From Janthinobacterium sp. J1-1 (lineage in GTDB: Bacteria > Pseudomonadota > Gammaproteobacteria > Burkholderiales > Burkholderiaceae_D): a DNA stretch of 64,000 nucleotides. A program made the translations under genes and the position numbers. The stretch lies in the NCBI RefSeq assembly GCF_030944405.1, contig NZ_CP132339.1, forward strand, positions 3,782,001 through 3,846,000, read 5' to 3'. The notes below the pieces were generated by a model. That model was not told the DNA's origin, searched no databases, and worked only from the letters and a program-made list of their open reading frames with translations. Of this stretch, positions 60,901 to 64,000 are shown in pieces. Each line of letters starts with the position of its first letter. Position 1 is the stretch's first letter.

Positions 60901-63227
60901 TGTCGGAACAACGCCAGGCCGCCAATGGCACCGGCTCCATCCTGGGCGACTCGTCCGCGAAATCGGAATCGATCGCGCACTCGCTGGCCATCATGGAGAA
61001 AAACTCCGGGCTGGGCCTGGCGCACACCATTTCGATGGATTCCTCGCTCAAACAGATGGTGGCCGGCATTGGGAACCTGGGCAGCCTGCTGGCGAGGTCG
61101 GGCATTACTACAGCCGGCGCTGGCGCGACTGCCGGCATCGCCACCGGCAGCACATCGACGCTTGGCAAGGGCGGCCAACTTGCCCTGTCTGGCGCGGCCA
61201 CCTATGGCGGCGCGATGTTGGGCGGCGCAGTCGGCAGCGTCCTGACAATGGGCACCATCGGCGGCACGCTGACCACGATGGGGGCGATCGCAGGCCCCAT
61301 CGGCATGGCCATTGGCGCGGCCATCGGCTTTGTGGTGTCGAAAATGATCAAAACGTCCGTATCGGTCAAGGACTCAGGGATCATGGGCGCGGCCACGTCG
61401 CTGGGCAACGTCGACTCGCTGGGCTTCGATGCCCAGGCGTATGCCGACATCAATGTCAAAAAGAAGGCGCTCGGCATCAGCTACAGCAGCAAAAACAGCA
61501 CGCAGACCGCTGCGCTGTCGGACGAAATGAACGACCAGTTCACCATGATCATCACCAGCATGGGCGACACCATTCGCAGTGCGGCCGACGTGCTGGGCCT
61601 GGGTGGTGCTGCGTTCAATGCGCACCTCAATTCGTTCGTGGTCGACCTGGGCAAGATCAGCCTGAAAGACCTGAGCGGCGAAGAGCAGCAGAAAGCCTTG
61701 GAAACGGCGTTCTCGAAAATGGGCGACGACATGGCGCGCTGGGGCGTGGCGGATATCGCTCAGTTCCAGTCCGTGGGAGAGGGCTATCTGGAAACCCTGG
61801 TGCGAGTAGCCAATGAGCAGATGCAGGTCAATGACGTGTTGGCCGTACTGGGCAAATCGTTCAACGTAACAGGCATTGACGCCATCAACCTGAGCCAGGG
61901 CCTGATCAGTGCATCCGATGGCCTGGAAAATCTGACCTCGCGCACCGGGTATTTTGTGCAGAATTTCCTGAGCGAGGCTGAGCAGATGGCGCCGATCACG
62001 GCATCTGTGCGCGCGGCGATGGATACGCTGGGCTATTCGAGCGTCACCACTGTCGAGCAATTCAAAAAACTCGTGTTGGCTCAGGATTTGAACACTGGCG
62101 CTGGCGTATCGATGTATGGCCAGCTGATTGCCCTGGCCGAGCCGTTCAAGAAGGCCGCCGATTACGCGGCCGAATTGGCAGCCGCCACCGGCAATTTTGC
62201 CGCAGTGGCGAAAACGGCATCCGAGATCGCCAGCGAGCACCGCGACCTGCAGCAGCAGCTGAACGAGCTGACGAAAAGCGAAAACGAATTGCTGGCCATC
62301 CAGCGTGCCGGCATCGCCGACGTCAACAAAGCGCTGTTCGACCAGGTGCAGGCCGCGAAAACGGTGGTGACCGCCAAGGATGCGCTGGCCAAGGCCTACG
62401 ACACCGAGGCGGCAGCTGCCAAGACTGCGCTCGACAAGTCGAAATCGTGGGTAACCACGCTCAACGGCCTGAACGCCAGCATGGCGCTGGGTGCCCAGTC
62501 CACGCTGACGCCGGAGCAGAAGTATGCCGAGGCGCGCGCCCAGTTCGAGAAAACCCTGGCGGCTGCGAACGCCGGCGACAGCACGGCGCAGTCTGGCCTG
62601 TCTGCCGCTGAGCAGGCGTTCCTGACGGCCTCGCAGGTGGTCAACGCATCGGATGCCAAATACGTGGCGGATTACGCCCGCGTGATGGCCGCCAATGACG
62701 AGGCGATGCGATGGGCCAGCACCCAGGTCGACGTGCAGCAAGCCAGCCTGGACGCGTTGACGAAACAGGTTTCGGGCCTGATCACCATCAACGATTCGGT
62801 GCTGACGGTGGCGCAGGCCATCAGCAACTTGCAGGTGGCTATGGGCGTGTCGACTGGCTTGGGCGTGAAGTTCGACGGCTCGCATGCTGGCGGCCTGACC
62901 AGCGTGCCGTTCGACGGCTATTCGGCCGAGCTGCACCGCGGTGAGGTGGTGGTCGACGCGCAGGCGGCCGCCGCCATGCGTCGCTACTTCGGCGGCGCGC
63001 CGAGCCAGGGCGGTGGCAACACGGATGCGCTGGTGGCGGAAATCAAACTGCTGCGTGCCGAGGTGGCGGCAGGCCGTGCCGACGCGGACAAGCAAACCGG
63101 CGCCGTCGTCCAGGCCACAGTTGAATCGAACGCCAGCGCTGCCAAGACGGTGGTGTCGGGCGTCGAGAAATCGGCCAAGCAGTCCGCCTGGGCTGCTGCA
63201 AATGAAAAGGAAAAAGCGTATGTCTGA
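57942..63227 (+). CDS. Tape measure protein
   Basis: 1761 residues from the ATG at 57942 (MTVDIATLQIRIDSSETQNA); an upstream extension in the same frame would run through the terminator and is rejected. The tape-measure N-terminal domain covers the first ~250 residues (MSDAYDQMTARLKIATSSTA; SAALMINGSSAESASGALNQ). Hydrophobic helices are at ~415-440 and ~960-1000. Long coiled coils fill the rest. Length suggests a tail of ~260 nm at 0.15 nm per residue. Codon use changes at about 59.8 kb. Confidence 0.93.
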   Translation: MTVDIATLQIRIDSSETQNATRNLEQMNDAGDRAETVTSNLADTARKLQSALAVLGIVKIVSEIIKMSDAYDQMTARLKIATSSTAQFLIVQKELIGLSERQRVSLESTTDLYAKASAATAEMGVSQKDIIKFTEGVSAALMINGSSAESASGALNQLGQALGGAKIQAEEYNSILDGARPLLQAVANNIGATGGSVAMLTTLVRAGKVDSAEFFAAAVKGADELIAAGKEIPITFSQAIGIAKDRLMVFVGGMNESTGVVTAMSDSIVAASKAIVFLSNHLDVLVSILGTLIAARVASWVDIFISKQYALVTATRAAAAATIVSAQADVAATAAARTLALARVVELEATVAATAGGSALAIATTSLTGAQVRAIAAEEAHVASLMALSVAQRAASVTAGALTGALALVGGPIGAIITALGIGATAWYMWGQSASEAARTAAGDMRESTPEILANIDRQNVKLRERIALALAGQTELSKTDSPAAQAAAETLVKLNALRERGATLTGVEQITVVDLTIIYEKLTAAMKETAGLKTELDQLNSKKTTSDWMVEYATNSEKLAAKLAEVGKSYKDGVIPPELRKRIEESFAAHDEGAKKAAEALKEATKSAVDFIAAMQIETSEIGKGEDQLRMMAAARAAAKAPTAALRMEIMQGALALDTETKAFAASEATKKSMADATQALTDSRAAEYAAIAGEVQANNEAILTYGLSKSAIEALTLARMEDRLARRGPQDLDLDEAEVNHLMRMIGLQKEKAATTTTLGVLDTGSSVAKAKELLDILTAVDAATKSAADGMAASFGRVGSAIGGLTTALSGYAVQQQAIAAQLAADKADPKNATKIADLEKAAARSSAQAKIKSYGDMASAAKGFFKENSTGYKVMETAEKAFRAYEMAMAVESMVKKIFFKETEVAANIALNTTKVGGEAAASAASTGLAATEASAWGITAVVKALASLPFPLNLAAGAATLAAVVAIGAKMLGGTGGSSVSLSEQRQAANGTGSILGDSSAKSESIAHSLAIMEKNSGLGLAHTISMDSSLKQMVAGIGNLGSLLARSGITTAGAGATAGIATGSTSTLGKGGQLALSGAATYGGAMLGGAVGSVLTMGTIGGTLTTMGAIAGPIGMAIGAAIGFVVSKMIKTSVSVKDSGIMGAATSLGNVDSLGFDAQAYADINVKKKALGISYSSKNSTQTAALSDEMNDQFTMIITSMGDTIRSAADVLGLGGAAFNAHLNSFVVDLGKISLKDLSGEEQQKALETAFSKMGDDMARWGVADIAQFQSVGEGYLETLVRVANEQMQVNDVLAVLGKSFNVTGIDAINLSQGLISASDGLENLTSRTGYFVQNFLSEAEQMAPITASVRAAMDTLGYSSVTTVEQFKKLVLAQDLNTGAGVSMYGQLIALAEPFKKAADYAAELAAATGNFAAVAKTASEIASEHRDLQQQLNELTKSENELLAIQRAGIADVNKALFDQVQAAKTVVTAKDALAKAYDTEAAAAKTALDKSKSWVTTLNGLNASMALGAQSTLTPEQKYAEARAQFEKTLAAANAGDSTAQSGLSAAEQAFLTASQVVNASDAKYVADYARVMAANDEAMRWASTQVDVQQASLDALTKQVSGLITINDSVLTVAQAISNLQVAMGVSTGLGVKFDGSHAGGLTSVPFDGYSAELHRGEVVVDAQAAAAMRRYFGGAPSQGGGNTDALVAEIKLLRAEVAAGRADADKQTGAVVQATVESNASAAKTVVSGVEKSAKQSAWAAANEKEKAYV

Positions 63228-64000
63228 TGATCAGTTTTTGGCGTGGCTGCAAGATCCCGCCGCCGCTCGCATGGTGCTGATCGAGGCCCAGGTCGACGTG
63301 GCGGGCGTCGAGGTGACGCGGTATATCGCCTCGCGCCTGTACACCACCGGTCCGGCCGACACGCCGGCCAACATCGAATACCAGCCGCTGGCCACCGGCG
63401 GCCTCGCGTTCACCGAGCAGGTCAGCCTGACTGGTGAGGCCGGGTTGTCCGGCGGCGATATCGAGCTGGACAACGCCGACGGCGCGCTGGACGGCTGGCT
63501 GGTCGACGTGTGGTCCAATCGGGCGATCCGCGTCTGGGTCGGTGATCCGGCCTGGCCGCGCGCCGACTTCCGCCTGGTGTTCGACGGCATCATCGCCGAC
63601 GTAGGCGTGTCGGGCCGCGAATCGATCAACCTGGCGCTGCGCGACAAGCTCCAGCGCCTCAATACGCCGATCACCGAGGCCAAGCTGGGCGGCGCCACGC
63701 AGAACAAGGATTCCATCCTGCCGGTGCCGTTCGGCGAATGCCACAACGTCACGCCGCTGGCCACCAATCCGGCCGCGCTGGAATATGGATTTCTCGGCGC
63801 GGTCGAGTCGATCGCCGAGGTGCGCGCCAACGGCAAGCCGGTGTCGGCTGCGATCAACAATGCGACCGGCCGCTTCACGCTGATCACGAATCCGCTGGCC
63901 CAGGTGATCACCACCAGCGTGCAGGGCGACAACGTGGCCGGCTACGCGCCACGCATCGCGCCGCTGGTGCAGCGCATCGCCACCGGCTACGGCAAGGTCA
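63220..64000 (+). CDS. Distal tail/tail-tip protein, partial
   Basis: The frame opens at ATG 63220 (MSDDQFLAWLQDPAAARMVL), overlaps the tape measure end by eight bases and runs off the window. Residues visible (~260) are beta-rich with ANIEYQPLATGGLAFTEQVS, consistent with a tail hub protein that follows the tape measure in siphophages. Completeness unknown. Confidence 0.75.
   Translation, partial: MSDDQFLAWLQDPAAARMVLIEAQVDVAGVEVTRYIASRLYTTGPADTPANIEYQPLATGGLAFTEQVSLTGEAGLSGGDIELDNADGALDGWLVDVWSNRAIRVWVGDPAWPRADFRLVFDGIIADVGVSGRESINLALRDKLQRLNTPITEAKLGGATQNKDSILPVPFGECHNVTPLATNPAALEYGFLGAVESIAEVRANGKPVSAAINNATGRFTLITNPLAQVITTSVQGDNVAGYAPRIAPLVQRIATGYGKV

Noticed and set aside
61374-63095. 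A 573-residue reverse frame inside the tape measure gene
   Set aside because: It is antisense to GC-rich tape measure codons and has no family signature.

Overview
The window is the chromosome of a GC-rich betaproteobacterium, probably in the Oxalobacteraceae (Janthinobacterium/Massilia/Duganella type), inferred from gene content and codon style. It contains a short chromosomal stretch (1-5.4 kb) and then most of a large lambdoid prophage that runs off the right edge. I had no database access, so family names rest on recognised motifs and gene order.

Chromosome, 1-5.4 kb: the end of phosphoenolpyruvate synthase, a Dps-like ferritin, an NfeD/slipin membrane pair, an H-NS family protein, smpB (leftward) divergent from ratA-rnfH, and the antitoxin of a toxin-antitoxin operon. 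Only the last ~25 codons of the probable upstream partner gene survive next to it. An intact ISAs1-family element (5450-6711, 24-bp inverted ends, 10-bp target duplication) lies exactly where that gene is cut and where prophage DNA begins.

Prophage left arm, 6.8-21.3 kb, all leftward: integrase, excisionase-like protein, many small overlapping hypothetical genes, an RdgC protein that ends in an FtsK-gamma DNA-binding domain, NinB, a YqaJ-type exonuclease with a long coiled-coil tail, and RecT. Immunity region, 21.3-25.7 kb: S24 repressor, Cro-like gene, BRO-type antirepressor, and two operator/promoter regions that are near mirror copies (PL about 21.32-21.34 kb, PR about 25.64-25.67 kb). Three genes lie downstream of the repressor in the rex position.

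Prophage right arm, 25.7-41.5 kb, rightward: small regulators, a Rha/KilAC protein, then a tightly coupled operon with three DNA methyltransferases (a C5 enzyme with five internal repeats, a DUF4942 enzyme, a DPPY enzyme), a PAPS-reductase-like PP-loop protein and a DpdA/TGT-like base-exchange protein. This looks like a DNA-modification, anti-restriction island. Replication genes (initiator, DnaC-like loader), RusA and a Q-like gene follow.

Late region, 41.5-64 kb: after the Q-like gene there is a promoter-leader-terminator arrangement, then tRNA-Gly(UCC), HNH, metallopeptidase, terminase, DUF4055 portal, minor head protein, scaffold, P22-like coat, an SGNH hydrolase, connectors, tail tube, tail chaperones with a -1 frameshift site, a 1761-residue tape measure and the start of a tail-tip gene. 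The long tape measure indicates a siphovirus. Lysis genes, remaining tail genes and the right attachment site lie outside the window.
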